Source of the DNA: Flavobacterium sp. ASV13
GTDB taxonomy: Bacteria > Bacteroidota > Bacteroidia > Flavobacteriales > Flavobacteriaceae
Assembly (NCBI RefSeq): GCF_000745775.1
Contig: NZ_KN050752.1
Location: 171,074 to 235,073 of the forward strand
Length of the DNA stretch: 64,000 bases
Reading direction: 5' to 3'
Shown here: piece by piece, positions 10,101 to 19,045 of the stretch
How positions within the stretch are numbered: position 1 is the stretch's first letter
Layout: every line of letters starts with the position of its first letter
Translations under genes and position numbers: made by a program
Notes under the pieces: generated by a model
What the model was told of the DNA's origin: nothing
The model's database searches: none
What the model saw: only the letters and a program-made list of their open reading frames with translations

Positions 10101-12542
10101 CCAGCTTGTGCAACAGCTTACACCGTGTCTGATGTTTATACGATTGCTGTTCGTCCGGAAAATACAGTAACTGCAGCTTCATCATCACCTGTTTTGTGTG
10201 TTAATACTTTGATGACCAATATTACGCATACAACAACAGGAGCAACAGGAATCGGAACTCCGTCAGGTTTGCCGACAGGGGTTACTGCCTCATGGGCTTC
10301 AAATACTATTACAATCAGTGGTACTCCAAGTAATACAGGAACATTTAATTATAGTATACCTTTAACAGGAGGTTGCGGAACATACAATGCCACTGGAACT
10401 ATAGTCGTAAATTTAAACATTGCTGGAACGGCATCTTCTTCTCCAACAGTTTGCAGTCATACTGTAATGACAGATATCACACATACAACAACTGGGGCAA
10501 CAGGTATTGGTTCGCCTTCGGGATTACCACCCGGAATAACAGCAAACTGGTCTTCAAATACTATTACCATCAGCGGAACACCAACAAATGTTGGAACTTA
10601 CAATTATACTATTCCGTTAATCGGCGGTTGCGGAACAGTTAATGCTACCGGAACTATAACAGTCAATCCTTTGCCTGTAACTCCTGGTTTAGGAACTATT
10701 GTTCAGCCGACCTGTGCTAATCAAAAAGGTAGCATAACATTACACGGTCTGCTTTCGGGAGTAAATTGGACTATTACTCAAACAGGAACAGTTTCGCAGA
10801 CTTATAATACGACTGATACAGATTTTACAATTTCAAATTTAATTCCGGGAACTTATAATTTTACAGCTCATGAGGGTGCTAATTGTCCATCAATGGCAAC
10901 TGTAAATGTTGAAATTAAAGCACCAGTAACAAATATTTGGAGCGGTAGTTGGTCAAATGGAAATCCAGTTAGTACAGATATAATTGAATTTGCAGCTGAT
11001 TATCAATCAACAGGTGATTTAAGTGGATGTTCTTGTAAAGTAGATGCCGGAAAAAAAGTTACCATTAATTCTGGTCATACTTTAACAATCGAAAATGATG
11101 TTGTTGTTGAATCTGCTAGTGGCGCATTATTGACATTTGAAGATAGTTCAAGTCTTATTCAAGTTAATAATGTAGCTAATACAGGAAGTATAATTTATAA
11201 ACGTAATAGCATCCCAATTCGTCAGGCAGATTATGTTTATTGGTCTACACCTGTGCAAGGTCAAACTCTTGGTGGCGTTTCCCCAGCGACTTATATTGAT
11301 AAATATTTAGCCTACAATGGTTCACAATGGGTAGCTATGCCAAGAGCAACTGTAATGACTATTGGTAAAGGTTATATTATTCGCGGACCAGAAAATTATT
11401 CAAACACTGTTCGAACTGCCTTTACTGCTTCTTTTAAAGGAGTGCCAAATAATGGTGATATAAATGGTGAAGTTGTAAGTGCAGGTAAATATTATTTAGT
11501 TGGAAATCCATATCCTTCGGCACTGGATGCTGATGATTTTATTAATGCCAATAGCATTTTAGAAGGAACGCTGTATTTTTGGACACATAATACTCCTGTC
11601 GTTTTAGGCGGTGCATACCAATATGCGACAGATGATTATGCAACTTATAATTTGAGTGGAGGTGTTGGAACTGCCGCTGCTCCATCAGGTACCCAAGCGC
11701 CAGGTAATAATGCGAATGTTCCTAGTGGTCAAATTGCAGCAGGACAATCTTTCTTTGCAAAAATGTCGGGTTCTGGAACAATTACTTTTAATAATTTAAT
11801 GCGAAATGGAGGCAATAATAATGGCCAGTTTTTTAAGCCTAAAAACAACTCAAAAGCAAACGCTTCCGAAAAACATCGTATTTGGTTAAATATGACTAAT
11901 GAAGGAGGAGCTTTCAAACAATTAATGGTTGGATATATTCAGGGAGCTAGCAATGATTTCGAAAAAAAATACGATGGTGTCACTTTTGATGGAAATAAAT
12001 ATCTTGATTTTTATAGTGTAAATAATGAAAAACATCTTGCAATTCAAGGGCGTGCACTGCCATTTTCAGATGTCGATTTGGTTCCTTTAGGGTATCGAAC
12101 CACAATTGCTGGAGAATTTACAATCTCAATAAGCCAGGTAGATGGTAATATGAAAGATCAGGCAGTATATTTAGAAGATAAATTGACTGGAAAAATTCAT
12201 GATTTGCGCGCGAGCAATTACAAGTTTAAAACTGAAGCAGGAACTTTTACAGACCGTCTCGTATTACGTTATACTAATAAATCTTTAGGTACACCTGATG
12301 TTCAAAATACAGACAGCAAAGTTTTAATTGCAGTAAAAGATAAAGTAATCAAAGTCACTTCAACAGTTGAAATACTTGAAAAAGTCTACATTTTTGATGT
12401 TTCGGGAAAACTTCTCTATGAGAAATTGAATATTGGTGAAAAGGAATTACAAATTGATAACCTTCAGGCATCTAATCAGGTTTTATTGATAAAAGTTGCT
12501 TTAGAAAACGGAAGCATAACAAATTCAAAAGTTATTTTTTAA
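7182..12542 (+). CDS. Gly-rich and FN3-like repeat T9SS-secreted protein
   Basis: 1786 residues. The frame is open back to 7122, but the ATG at 7182 starts directly before the signal peptide (MKRTLLISVLVCLPVFLLAQ) and lies in a leader context shared with the gene at 13016. Domains in order: Gly-rich region (~residues 30-230, AWGAGGAGG, GSGGGGGAF); four ~87-residue FN3-like repeats (CSQFTANW ... YRIDVSTQ ... NVGNVTTKDITGL ... YYYRV); a series of Ig-like segments with repeats such as TTTGATGIG; then the shared C-terminal module from about base 10930 and a sorting tail. It is a predicted long surface-exposed, possibly adhesive protein. FN3 copies 2 and 3 share the block STQNNANFNANILPAY, a sign of recent internal duplication. 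Confidence 0.9.
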   Translation: MKRTLLISVLVCLPVFLLAQTTATFTLGGTQTFVSPAGVTSITVQAWGAGGAGGSSTNPGFNGAYAGSGGGGGAFASSVPLTITSGETLTVNVGVGGKGVASANGGAGGSSGITGYSILAEGGKGGLVNNGSLVLGGAAGLAANSTGATRISGTAGGNGEFGFTDDTGSIISSGAGGNGANGGGTGGAGIATAFTSSVGNAGNAPGGGGSGGRSSFLAAARRGGDGGDGKVTITYNCPTYSLTNTTATAVNVCSGTSSEITLTGNLPVGLYSVSYDIQGAAQTPDSMKVTTAGTGSFIATGFTTVGTRAIKITALSSGSSSVASENCSSAINSNNITTVTVNSSGTAPVAIAGSNANCTQITANWQAVSGASYYELDVSTVSDFSSFVSGYNALNVGNVLSKVITGVEGTVYYYRIRVYNGNCISSNSNTITYSTLTTPGTPTTNTSTTITCSQFTATWNAVTDAVSYVIDISTQNNANFNANILPAYSNLNVGNVTTKDITGLSPSTNYYYRVRVINNCRTGANSATRNTATVSNGAGGPATPTTNTSLGITCSQFTANWNTAARATSYRIDVSTQNNANFNANILPAYNNLDIGNVTSKDITGLSANTSYYYRVTAVNTCGTSVSAIRTTTTTNSGAGVPAAPTANAGSNQNCSQITANWASSLTATSYSIDVSTQTGTNFNANILAAYNNLNVGNVLTKDITGLAANTTYYYRVRAANNCGTSGNSSTIAYPTAAMPSTPTITADGALTFCQTDGVKLTSSSATGNVWSTGETTQEIFVTAAGSYTVKVTSVGGCSSANSVAKVITIDGLPSATAGGSTTICSNGSATVSGASASNGTIKWTFSGGSGTLTGDTTLTPTYTPTLGGAARTVILTMTVTSNNTCAPQIATATYTINIQAAPTASITGSKIICSNGSATVGAGEANAANGTVSWTHDGLGTLSNSTTLTPTYTAVAGDAGKQVTLTLNVTASPACATAYTVSDVYTIAVRPENTVTAASSSPVLCVNTLMTNITHTTTGATGIGTPSGLPTGVTASWASNTITISGTPSNTGTFNYSIPLTGGCGTYNATGTIVVNLNIAGTASSSPTVCSHTVMTDITHTTTGATGIGSPSGLPPGITANWSSNTITISGTPTNVGTYNYTIPLIGGCGTVNATGTITVNPLPVTPGLGTIVQPTCANQKGSITLHGLLSGVNWTITQTGTVSQTYNTTDTDFTISNLIPGTYNFTAHEGANCPSMATVNVEIKAPVTNIWSGSWSNGNPVSTDIIEFAADYQSTGDLSGCSCKVDAGKKVTINSGHTLTIENDVVVESASGALLTFEDSSSLIQVNNVANTGSIIYKRNSIPIRQADYVYWSTPVQGQTLGGVSPATYIDKYLAYNGSQWVAMPRATVMTIGKGYIIRGPENYSNTVRTAFTASFKGVPNNGDINGEVVSAGKYYLVGNPYPSALDADDFINANSILEGTLYFWTHNTPVVLGGAYQYATDDYATYNLSGGVGTAAAPSGTQAPGNNANVPSGQIAAGQSFFAKMSGSGTITFNNLMRNGGNNNGQFFKPKNNSKANASEKHRIWLNMTNEGGAFKQLMVGYIQGASNDFEKKYDGVTFDGNKYLDFYSVNNEKHLAIQGRALPFSDVDLVPLGYRTTIAGEFTISISQVDGNMKDQAVYLEDKLTGKIHDLRASNYKFKTEAGTFTDRLVLRYTNKSLGTPDVQNTDSKVLIAVKDKVIKVTSTVEILEKVYIFDVSGKLLYEKLNIGEKELQIDNLQASNQVLLIKVALENGSITNSKVIF

Positions 12543-12566
12543 AAACATAAAAATTGCTTTTGGTTA

Positions 12567-12597
12567 AAATCCATCTGCCATGGCGGATGGATTTTTT
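12567..12597 (+). terminator. Rho-independent terminator
   Basis: ATCCATCTGCC / GGCGGATGGAT stem (one G-T pair) with a 2-base loop and T-run, 25 bp after the stop codon. Confidence 0.85.
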
Positions 12598-13015
12598 GCG
12601 TTTAGAAAATACTGTAAGATGTAAAAAATTCGTTTTAACATCTTACAATGCTTTTGTGGAATTTGAATAATTTGTGAGAACGGAATGTTAAAGTGTTGAT
12701 TTCTAAGTTAAAATTTTTCTTTGTTGTAAATAAAATCGTACCTTGTTGTTGTTTTAATTCGATAAACAACATAAAAGCCCGTCGTACTGCATATTCTAAT
12801 GAATACTTAAGGAGACTTTCGAGTTCTTTTTATTTGCCAAAATCGTATCATTAATTAAATACCTTACTTTCTGAGCAAAATCTTTTGCCTTCCCTCCTGA
12901 ATTAGGTATGGGTTACAGATTATCGACTGGTATTCTGTTTTATCCTTGAGGTATTTAAAATTGAAGATGATTCTTATATACGCTTGAATCTTTTTTTAAT
13001 TTAAAATGCCAGTGT
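12598..13015 (+). other. Gene-free leader of the second Gly-rich protein gene
   Basis: No coding sequence is supported. TTTG at 12720 and TACCTTG at 12739 may form a promoter, although the 15-bp spacing is short; if real, it leaves a ~270-nt leader. The 3' part (12950-13015) is similar to the leader before 7182, with GGTATTTA, TTGAATCT (12984) and TTTAAAATGC (13001) in the same order. A TTAAGGA segment followed by a CGAGTTC-T-run may also correspond to TTAAGGA and CGACTTC-T-run in the other leader. Confidence 0.4.
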
Positions 13016-16000
13016 ATGAAAAAAAATCTACTTAAATCATTACTTTTTTTTCAATTTTCGATTTATTTAAAAGAGCAAAAAATGCATGTTTGGATAAAAA
13101 AAATGCAGTTTTTTTGGTTGCTGTTTTTCTTTTATAACTCATTGTGGGCACAGCCACCACACACTTATTCATCAGATGGTTCCTTATATGTTCCTGCTGG
13201 GGTCACTTCAATGAATGTTGAGGCTTGGGCTGCAGGAGGTTCAGGAGGAGGAGCAAGAGAATCTATTTTAAATGGACGAAGTGGTGGAGGCGGAGGCGGA
13301 GGTGCTTATGTAAAAGGAATAATTACAACAGTGCCAGGACTGACATTAGCTATAAAAGTTGCTGGTCTCACACCTATTGGAGCTGCAGGAGGAAATACTA
13401 CTATTACAGGATATGAAACTATTCTTTTTGCCGCAGGTGGAAAAGCAGGTATTGAAAATAATTCTGGAGGAACTCCTGCAGGTGGTAATGGTGGATTAGA
13501 TACTGATTCATATGGTTCAATCACAAAAACTTCAGGTACAAATGGTGGCGCTGGAAGTACAGGTGCTATAGGATTATTGCAAGGATCTGGTGCTGGAGGC
13601 AAAGGTGGTGGAACCGCCGGAGGCAATGGAGGAGCAGGTATTCAAAGTGTAGTTTTAGGAAATGCACCAGGTAATAACGGATCACCACCGGGTGGTGGCG
13701 GTGGCGGGGCAATGAATTCATTAATTGGTATTATTTTAGGAGGCCCGCAAGCAGGAGGAACAGGTGGAGCTGGTCAAATGATCATAAATTATACATGTCC
13801 AACATATAATATTACAGGAGTATCTGCTTCTCCTGGATGTACATCATCTGGAAATTCTACTATTACACTTACTTCATCCCAAACTTCTCTACCTATTGGA
13901 GTTTATAATGTAACCTATAATCTTGCGAATCCAATAAGTAATGGGCTAACAGCTACAATGACTGTAACTACAGCAGGTACAGGAAGCTTTATATTATCAG
14001 GCTTTAATACTGCTACTACCAGAGATATTACAATTACTAAATTGACATCTGGAGCTTGTTTTGCAGATATAACTTCAAATAATACGGCAAGTATTGTCAT
14101 TTCTTCACCATCTGTTGGGGGAACTGTTGGAGGAGGAACAACAATCTGCAGCGGATTAACAAGTGGTGTCTTAACTTTGACAGGAAATACAGGAACTGTT
14201 TTGAATTGGGAATCTTCAGTTAGCCCATTCTCTGTTTGGACTCCAATTTCAAATACATTGACTACTTATACTTCTGGACCTTTGACACAAACAACACAAT
14301 TCAGAGCTGTTGTACAAAATGGAGGATGTTCTTCAACAAGTTCTATTGCAACTACTGTTACGGTTAATCCAATTCCAGTACCAACTTTTTCTGTTCAGCC
14401 AGCTTCTTCTGTTTGCGTTAATACAGATGTTACTTATACAACTCAATCTGGACAAACAAATTATATATGGAATGTTCCAGGAACTGCCGGAATTGATTAT
14501 AACATTATTACAGGTGGAATTGCACTGACAGACAATACTGTCACATTGCAATGGTTAACAAGCGGAAATAAAACAGTTACAGTCAAATATTCTTCAAATG
14601 GTTGTCCTGCAGTCATAAATGCCAGTAATACAACAACAGTAACAAAAACGGATCGTGGCGCAGTAAACGGAGGAACACATATTTGCCAAGGAAGTCCAAG
14701 CCCTTTACTAACATTCAACAATTATGTAGGTACAATTGTGAGATGGGAATATGCTGAAGCAATACCTTATGTATGGCAGCCAATTAATCATACTGGAGTT
14801 ACCTATCAACCTGGAGTATTAACAACAAGTACTAGTTATAGAGCTGTTGTTAAAAATGGAACGTGTCCTGAAGAATTTGCAATAGAAACCAGAATTGATG
14901 TAGATCCAATTCCACCAACACCAACTATTTCAAGTTTTGTGCAGCCCAATTGTACTATTCCCACCGGAAGTATTGTATTGACAGGATTGTCAGGTTCAGG
15001 TAATATTTTGCAATCAGACGGGACAGTTATTTCTCCTCGTCCTTACTCTGGAAATTCAATAACTATTTCAGGATTAATTCCTGGCAAATACAAATTTGCA
15101 ATCGATAATAACTGCTCGATAATATATTCATCTGAAATTACGATACAAGCAAATACATGGAACGGAACAAATTGGTCATACGGAACTGCACCAACAATAG
15201 ACAACCTTGTCGATTTTCAGGAAGATTACAATGTAAGTGCTGATGTCAATGCTTGTTCTTGTACAATTAGTAACGATGCTGCGGTTACTATTCAACATGG
15301 AAAAACGTTAAATGTCGTCAATGGAGTTCATGTTGATTATGGAACTTTGACTTTTGCTGATGGAGCAAATTTGATGCAGACAAGCGCTGATAATAATTTG
15401 AACACCGGAGTTATTAAATACAAAAGAAACAGTCAACCTATTCGTCAGGCAGATTTTGTTTATTGGTCATCACCAGTTAAAAATCAGCGGTTAGTTGATG
15501 TTTCTGATCTAACGGCAGATGATAAATATTTTAGCTTTGATGGAACAAAATGGGTAGGAGTTCCTAAAACAAGCGTAATGATAACCGGAAAAGGATATAT
15601 TATACGTGGACCTGAAAATTTTTCTAATACGGCTAGATATCCTTTTGCAACAACTTTTATAGGAGTACCAAACAATGGAGACATTACAGGCGAAACGGTA
15701 AATGCGGAGAAATATTATTTGATAGGAAATCCATATCCATCAGCTTTACATGCCGATGATTTTATAAATGGGAATTCAGTTCTTGAGGGAACTCTGTATT
15801 TCTGGACACATAATACCCCAGTCGTTTTGGGAGGAGCTTATCAATACGCAACTGACGATTATGCAACTTATAATTTATCAGGAGGTGTTGGTACCAGTTC
15901 ATCAGCTCCTTCAGGGAATAATCCTGGTAATAATAACGCCCCGCCTTCTGGTGATATAGCTGCTGGACAGTCCTTTTTTGCCGGAACAGTTGCGTATGGT

Positions 16001-16765
16001 ACAATTGTTTTTAAAAATTCTATGCGAAGAGGAGGAAATACAAATTCTCAATTTTACAAATCCGACAAAGAATCTAAAGAATCAGCACTTGAAAAAAATA
16101 GAGTTTGGTTAAATATGACCAATACCGAAGGAGCTTACAAACAATTGATGGTTGGATATATTCAGGGAGCAACAGATGAATACGACAGAAGATATGACGG
16201 AAACAGTTTTGATGGAAATAAATATCTGGATTTTTATAGCATCAATAAAGAACATAAACTTGCAATTCAAGGACGTGGACTGCCTTTTAAAAACACTGAT
16301 ACTGTTCCGTTAGGATATCGTACTACAATTGCAGGCGATTTTACGATTTCAATATATCAAGTAGATGGTTCTCTTACTGTTCAACCTATTTATTTAGAAG
16401 ATAAAAAGCTAAATAAAATTCAAGACCTGCGTGCAGGCAATTATACATTTAAAACTGAAATCGGAACTTTTTCAGATCGTTTCGTACTGAGATACACCGA
16501 TAAATCTTTAGGTATTGACGAGGTAACGAATGATGAAAATAAGATATCGGTTTTAATAAAATCAAACGACATGAAAGTAATATCAACTAAAGAAGCAATA
16601 AGTCAAGTTGCAGTGTTTGATCTTTCCGGAAGACTTCTTTTTGAGAAAAAAGGTATTAATGCAACAGAATTGCAAATATTGAATTTTCGCTCTGCCAACC
16701 AGGTTTTACTGGTAAAAGTGACTTTGGAAAACGGAAATATAACAACTAAGAAAGTTGCATTTTAA
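13016..16765 (+). CDS. Gly-rich, Ig-like T9SS-secreted protein
   Basis: 1249 residues from the ATG at 13016. An ATG at 13082 (MHVWIKKMQFFWLLFFFYN) would give a cleaner signal peptide ending near SLWAQ and is a real alternative; 13016 is kept because its context TTTAAAATGCC-AGTGT-ATG matches the ATG at 7182. Domains: Gly-rich region (~60-250, SGGGGGGGAYVKG), Ig/PKD-like segments with paired cysteines (~260-690), then the shared C-terminal module from about base 15150 (RQADFVYWSSPV, GKGYIIRGPENFSNT, GTLYFWTHNTPVVLG) and a sorting tail. It is a close paralogue of the 7182 gene in its first ~250 residues and in its C-module, while the middle differs. Its role is probably at the surface and remains unknown. 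Confidence 0.88.
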   Translation: MKKNLLKSLLFFQFSIYLKEQKMHVWIKKMQFFWLLFFFYNSLWAQPPHTYSSDGSLYVPAGVTSMNVEAWAAGGSGGGARESILNGRSGGGGGGGAYVKGIITTVPGLTLAIKVAGLTPIGAAGGNTTITGYETILFAAGGKAGIENNSGGTPAGGNGGLDTDSYGSITKTSGTNGGAGSTGAIGLLQGSGAGGKGGGTAGGNGGAGIQSVVLGNAPGNNGSPPGGGGGGAMNSLIGIILGGPQAGGTGGAGQMIINYTCPTYNITGVSASPGCTSSGNSTITLTSSQTSLPIGVYNVTYNLANPISNGLTATMTVTTAGTGSFILSGFNTATTRDITITKLTSGACFADITSNNTASIVISSPSVGGTVGGGTTICSGLTSGVLTLTGNTGTVLNWESSVSPFSVWTPISNTLTTYTSGPLTQTTQFRAVVQNGGCSSTSSIATTVTVNPIPVPTFSVQPASSVCVNTDVTYTTQSGQTNYIWNVPGTAGIDYNIITGGIALTDNTVTLQWLTSGNKTVTVKYSSNGCPAVINASNTTTVTKTDRGAVNGGTHICQGSPSPLLTFNNYVGTIVRWEYAEAIPYVWQPINHTGVTYQPGVLTTSTSYRAVVKNGTCPEEFAIETRIDVDPIPPTPTISSFVQPNCTIPTGSIVLTGLSGSGNILQSDGTVISPRPYSGNSITISGLIPGKYKFAIDNNCSIIYSSEITIQANTWNGTNWSYGTAPTIDNLVDFQEDYNVSADVNACSCTISNDAAVTIQHGKTLNVVNGVHVDYGTLTFADGANLMQTSADNNLNTGVIKYKRNSQPIRQADFVYWSSPVKNQRLVDVSDLTADDKYFSFDGTKWVGVPKTSVMITGKGYIIRGPENFSNTARYPFATTFIGVPNNGDITGETVNAEKYYLIGNPYPSALHADDFINGNSVLEGTLYFWTHNTPVVLGGAYQYATDDYATYNLSGGVGTSSSAPSGNNPGNNNAPPSGDIAAGQSFFAGTVAYGTIVFKNSMRRGGNTNSQFYKSDKESKESALEKNRVWLNMTNTEGAYKQLMVGYIQGATDEYDRRYDGNSFDGNKYLDFYSINKEHKLAIQGRGLPFKNTDTVPLGYRTTIAGDFTISIYQVDGSLTVQPIYLEDKKLNKIQDLRAGNYTFKTEIGTFSDRFVLRYTDKSLGIDEVTNDENKISVLIKSNDMKVISTKEAISQVAVFDLSGRLLFEKKGINATELQILNFRSANQVLLVKVTLENGNITTKKVAF

Positions 16766-16782
16766 ATAATTATGGAGAATAA

Positions 16783-16821
16783 AAAAAGCAGTTAAAGAAT
16801 TAAACTCTAACTGCTTTTTTT
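16783..16821. terminator. Bidirectional terminator between convergent genes
   Basis: AAAAAAGCAGTTA / TAACTGCTTTTTT arms give an A-run and a T-run on opposite sides, so the hairpin can serve both the secreted-protein gene and the facing cupin gene. Confidence 0.85.
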
Positions 16822-16836
16822 ATTTCTAAATCTTAT

Positions 16837-17703
16837 TTACGCACTCTTTCGGAGATGCTCATGCGTATTTATGATTGCTTTTTCATTCTTATAATCAATC
16901 CATTTCTGTCCTTTAAATTTCCGCATTAAAATATCAAAATAGCGCATAATAAAAACATTGTAAGCTGCTTTTGACAAGTTGAGAATATTTTTCGGAAAAG
17001 AACGCAGGCTCATAGAAAAACCCGGAGTCAGATATTTCATATAATGCCAATATCCTTCAGGCATATAAAGCATTTCGCCATGTTTTAAATTGGTGATATA
17101 ACCTTCGGCATTTTTTAGCGCTGGGAATTTTTCATAATCAGGATTGTCAAAATCAATATCTTCTCTCGAAATTAAGGCATGAGGAACCTTGTACATATAT
17201 TTGGATTGATTTGGAGGAAAAAGCATGCACTGTTTTTCTCCATGAAAATGAAAATGCAGAATATTCGAATAATCAATATCAAAATGCATAAAGACTTTCG
17301 AGTTTTCTCCGCCAAAAAACAACATTGGCATTTGCTTGACTAATCTTAAGCCAATTTCGGGCCATTTAAAGTCATTATTTAACGCAGGAACTTCTTTCAT
17401 GAAATTATAAAGGAAGATTCGGTAATTGGTCGGTTTTGATTCTAAAAGAGCGATATAATCACTCATTTTCATTTTCAGATGTGCTTCATTGAAACCTTCT
17501 TCATGATTGACAGGTCTATTATCATACAATGGTACTGTAATGTCGCCTGCTATTTCATTGATATAGGAAAATTTCCATTTTTCATAAGCAGGCCAATCTT
17601 CAGTGAGTTGCTCAACAACAACGGGGATTTGTTTTTTTACATATTGGGAAATAAAATCAGTTTTGGAGATTTTTTTTACCCTTTCAATTTGTTTTAACTT
17701 CAT
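16837..17703 (-). CDS. JmjC/cupin-like (Cupin_8) domain protein
   Basis: 288 residues. The fold is suggested by a double-stranded beta-helix pattern and an iron-type triad: His140 and Asp142 (MHFDID) and His220 (EGYWHYM). The text around it (HFHFHGEKQCMLFPPNQ, HGEMLYMPEGYWH) is typical of the Cupin_8/JmjC family, whose members are mostly 2-oxoglutarate-dependent hydroxylases of proteins. No signal peptide is seen, so it should be cytoplasmic. It follows bioB on the same strand, but a terminator lies between, so it may use its own promoter. Its substrate cannot be inferred. Confidence 0.8.
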   Translation of the reverse strand: MKLKQIERVKKISKTDFISQYVKKQIPVVVEQLTEDWPAYEKWKFSYINEIAGDITVPLYDNRPVNHEEGFNEAHLKMKMSDYIALLESKPTNYRIFLYNFMKEVPALNNDFKWPEIGLRLVKQMPMLFFGGENSKVFMHFDIDYSNILHFHFHGEKQCMLFPPNQSKYMYKVPHALISREDIDFDNPDYEKFPALKNAEGYITNLKHGEMLYMPEGYWHYMKYLTPGFSMSLRSFPKNILNLSKAAYNVFIMRYFDILMRKFKGQKWIDYKNEKAIINTHEHLRKSA

Positions 17704-17711
17704 CTTTCTAA

Positions 17712-17750
17712 ATAAAAAAATTGCTTATAACTCAGAGTCATAAGCAATTT
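17712..17750 (-). terminator. Terminator downstream of bioB
   Basis: On the minus strand AAATTGCTTAT / ATAAGCAATTT is followed by a run of T, between bioB and the cupin gene. Confidence 0.8.
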
Positions 17751-17784
17751 ATGTGTATTTATTAAGATGGATGAACTCTAAAAA

Positions 17785-18873
17785 TTAAATTTTTGATTTA
17801 ATCGAATGTTCAACGTTTCTTTCAATTGTGTGCCCTGGTCTAGACCATTTTGGTTTTTCGCCAAGTGGAGCAAATTGAGAATCTTCTGCTTCAACTGTTT
17901 TTGGCTGCGAAACTTTTGTAAATGGTTTTTGAGGATTCAAACCTAAAAGTTCAAACATTTTCATGTCTTCGTGAACATCAGGGTTTGGAGTTGTAAGCAA
18001 TTTATCTCCTGCAAAAATTGAATTAGCTCCAGCAAAAAAGCACATTGCTTGTCCTTCGCGACTCATATTTGTTCTTCCTGCAGATAAACGAACCTGAGTT
18101 TCTGGCATTACGATTCTGGTTGTAGCAACCATACGAATCATTTCCCAAATTTCAACCGGTTTTTCGTCTTCCATTGGCGTTCCTTCAACGGCTACTAAAG
18201 CATTAATAGGCACTGATTCTGGCTGCGGATTTAAAGTTGAAAGCGCAACAAGCATTCCTGCTCTGTCTTCAATGCTTTCTCCCATTCCGATAATTCCACC
18301 ACTGCAAACCGTTACATTAGTTTTACGAACATTTTCGATAGTTTCTAAACGATCTTCAAATGCACGTGTCGAAATAACATCTTTATAATAATCTTCAGAA
18401 GTATCTAAATTATGATTGTAAGCATATAAACCAGCTTCTGCCAAACGTTGTGCTTGGTTTTCAGTAATCATTCCAAGTGTACAGCAAACTTCCATATCAA
18501 GTTTGTTGATAGTACGCACCATTTCTAAAACCTGATCAAATTCTTCGCCGTCTTTTACGTTTCTCCAGGCAGCTCCCATACAAACACGAGAAGATCCATT
18601 TGATTTTGCACGCAAAGCCTGAGCTTTAACCTGACTTACACTCATTAAATCATTTCCTTCAACTCCTGTGTTGTAACGTGCCGCTTGAGGGCAGTAACCA
18701 CAGTCTTCAGGACAACCTCCGGTTTTGATTGATAATAATGTAGATACCTGAACAACGTTCGGATCGTGTTTTTGCCTGTGGATACTTGCAGCTTCATAAA
18801 GAAGGTCCATCATAGGCTTGTTATATATGGCGATTATCTCGTCTTTGGTCCAATTGTGTTTTGTAATGCTCAT
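17785..18873 (-). CDS. bioB: Biotin synthase
   Basis: 362 residues, a normal length for the family. The radical-SAM cluster motif CPEDCGYC places Cys54, Cys58 and Cys61 as ligands of the 4Fe-4S cluster. Other family blocks are visible (HNLDTSEDYYKDV, ICSGGI-like VCSGGIIGMGES, SAGRTNMSREGQAMCFFAGANSIF); the Arg in SAGRTN is the usual ligand region of the 2Fe-2S cluster. The enzyme inserts sulfur into dethiobiotin, the last step of biotin synthesis, in the cytoplasm. Other bio genes are not in the window, so it appears to stand alone. A TACTTTTG -7 box overlapped by a 16-bp palindrome lies just upstream. Confidence 0.97.
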   Translation of the reverse strand: MSITKHNWTKDEIIAIYNKPMMDLLYEAASIHRQKHDPNVVQVSTLLSIKTGGCPEDCGYCPQAARYNTGVEGNDLMSVSQVKAQALRAKSNGSSRVCMGAAWRNVKDGEEFDQVLEMVRTINKLDMEVCCTLGMITENQAQRLAEAGLYAYNHNLDTSEDYYKDVISTRAFEDRLETIENVRKTNVTVCSGGIIGMGESIEDRAGMLVALSTLNPQPESVPINALVAVEGTPMEDEKPVEIWEMIRMVATTRIVMPETQVRLSAGRTNMSREGQAMCFFAGANSIFAGDKLLTTPNPDVHEDMKMFELLGLNPQKPFTKVSQPKTVEAEDSQFAPLGEKPKWSRPGHTIERNVEHSIKSKI

Positions 18874-18884
18874 TGATACATTGT

Positions 18885-18922
18885 TTTTGAAGCTTCAAAA
18901 GTAGTTAAATTGTTCTAATCAA
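18885..18922 (-). promoter_or_regulatory. bioB promoter with overlapping palindrome
   Basis: On the minus strand TTG (18920-18922), 16 bp, then TACTTTTG (18896-18903) fits the Bacteroidota consensus, 22 bp before the ATG. The perfect palindrome TTTTGAAGCTTCAAAA (18885-18900) overlaps the -7 box and is a candidate operator. Confidence 0.65.
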
Positions 18923-18963
18923 CCAATGATGTATTCTGCAAATGAATATATGGCAACTATTTT

Positions 18964-19018
18964 CAAAAAAGAAACACCCTAAAATCATTAAAATATCTAA
19001 TTCTATGATTTTAGGGTG
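18964..19018 (-). terminator. Terminator for the small membrane protein gene
   Basis: CACCCTAAAATCAT (18975-18988) pairs perfectly with ATGATTTTAGGGTG (19005-19018); read on the minus strand it ends in a T-rich run. Confidence 0.8.
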
Positions 19019-19045
19019 CTAAAATGTTTGATTTATTTTGAAATA

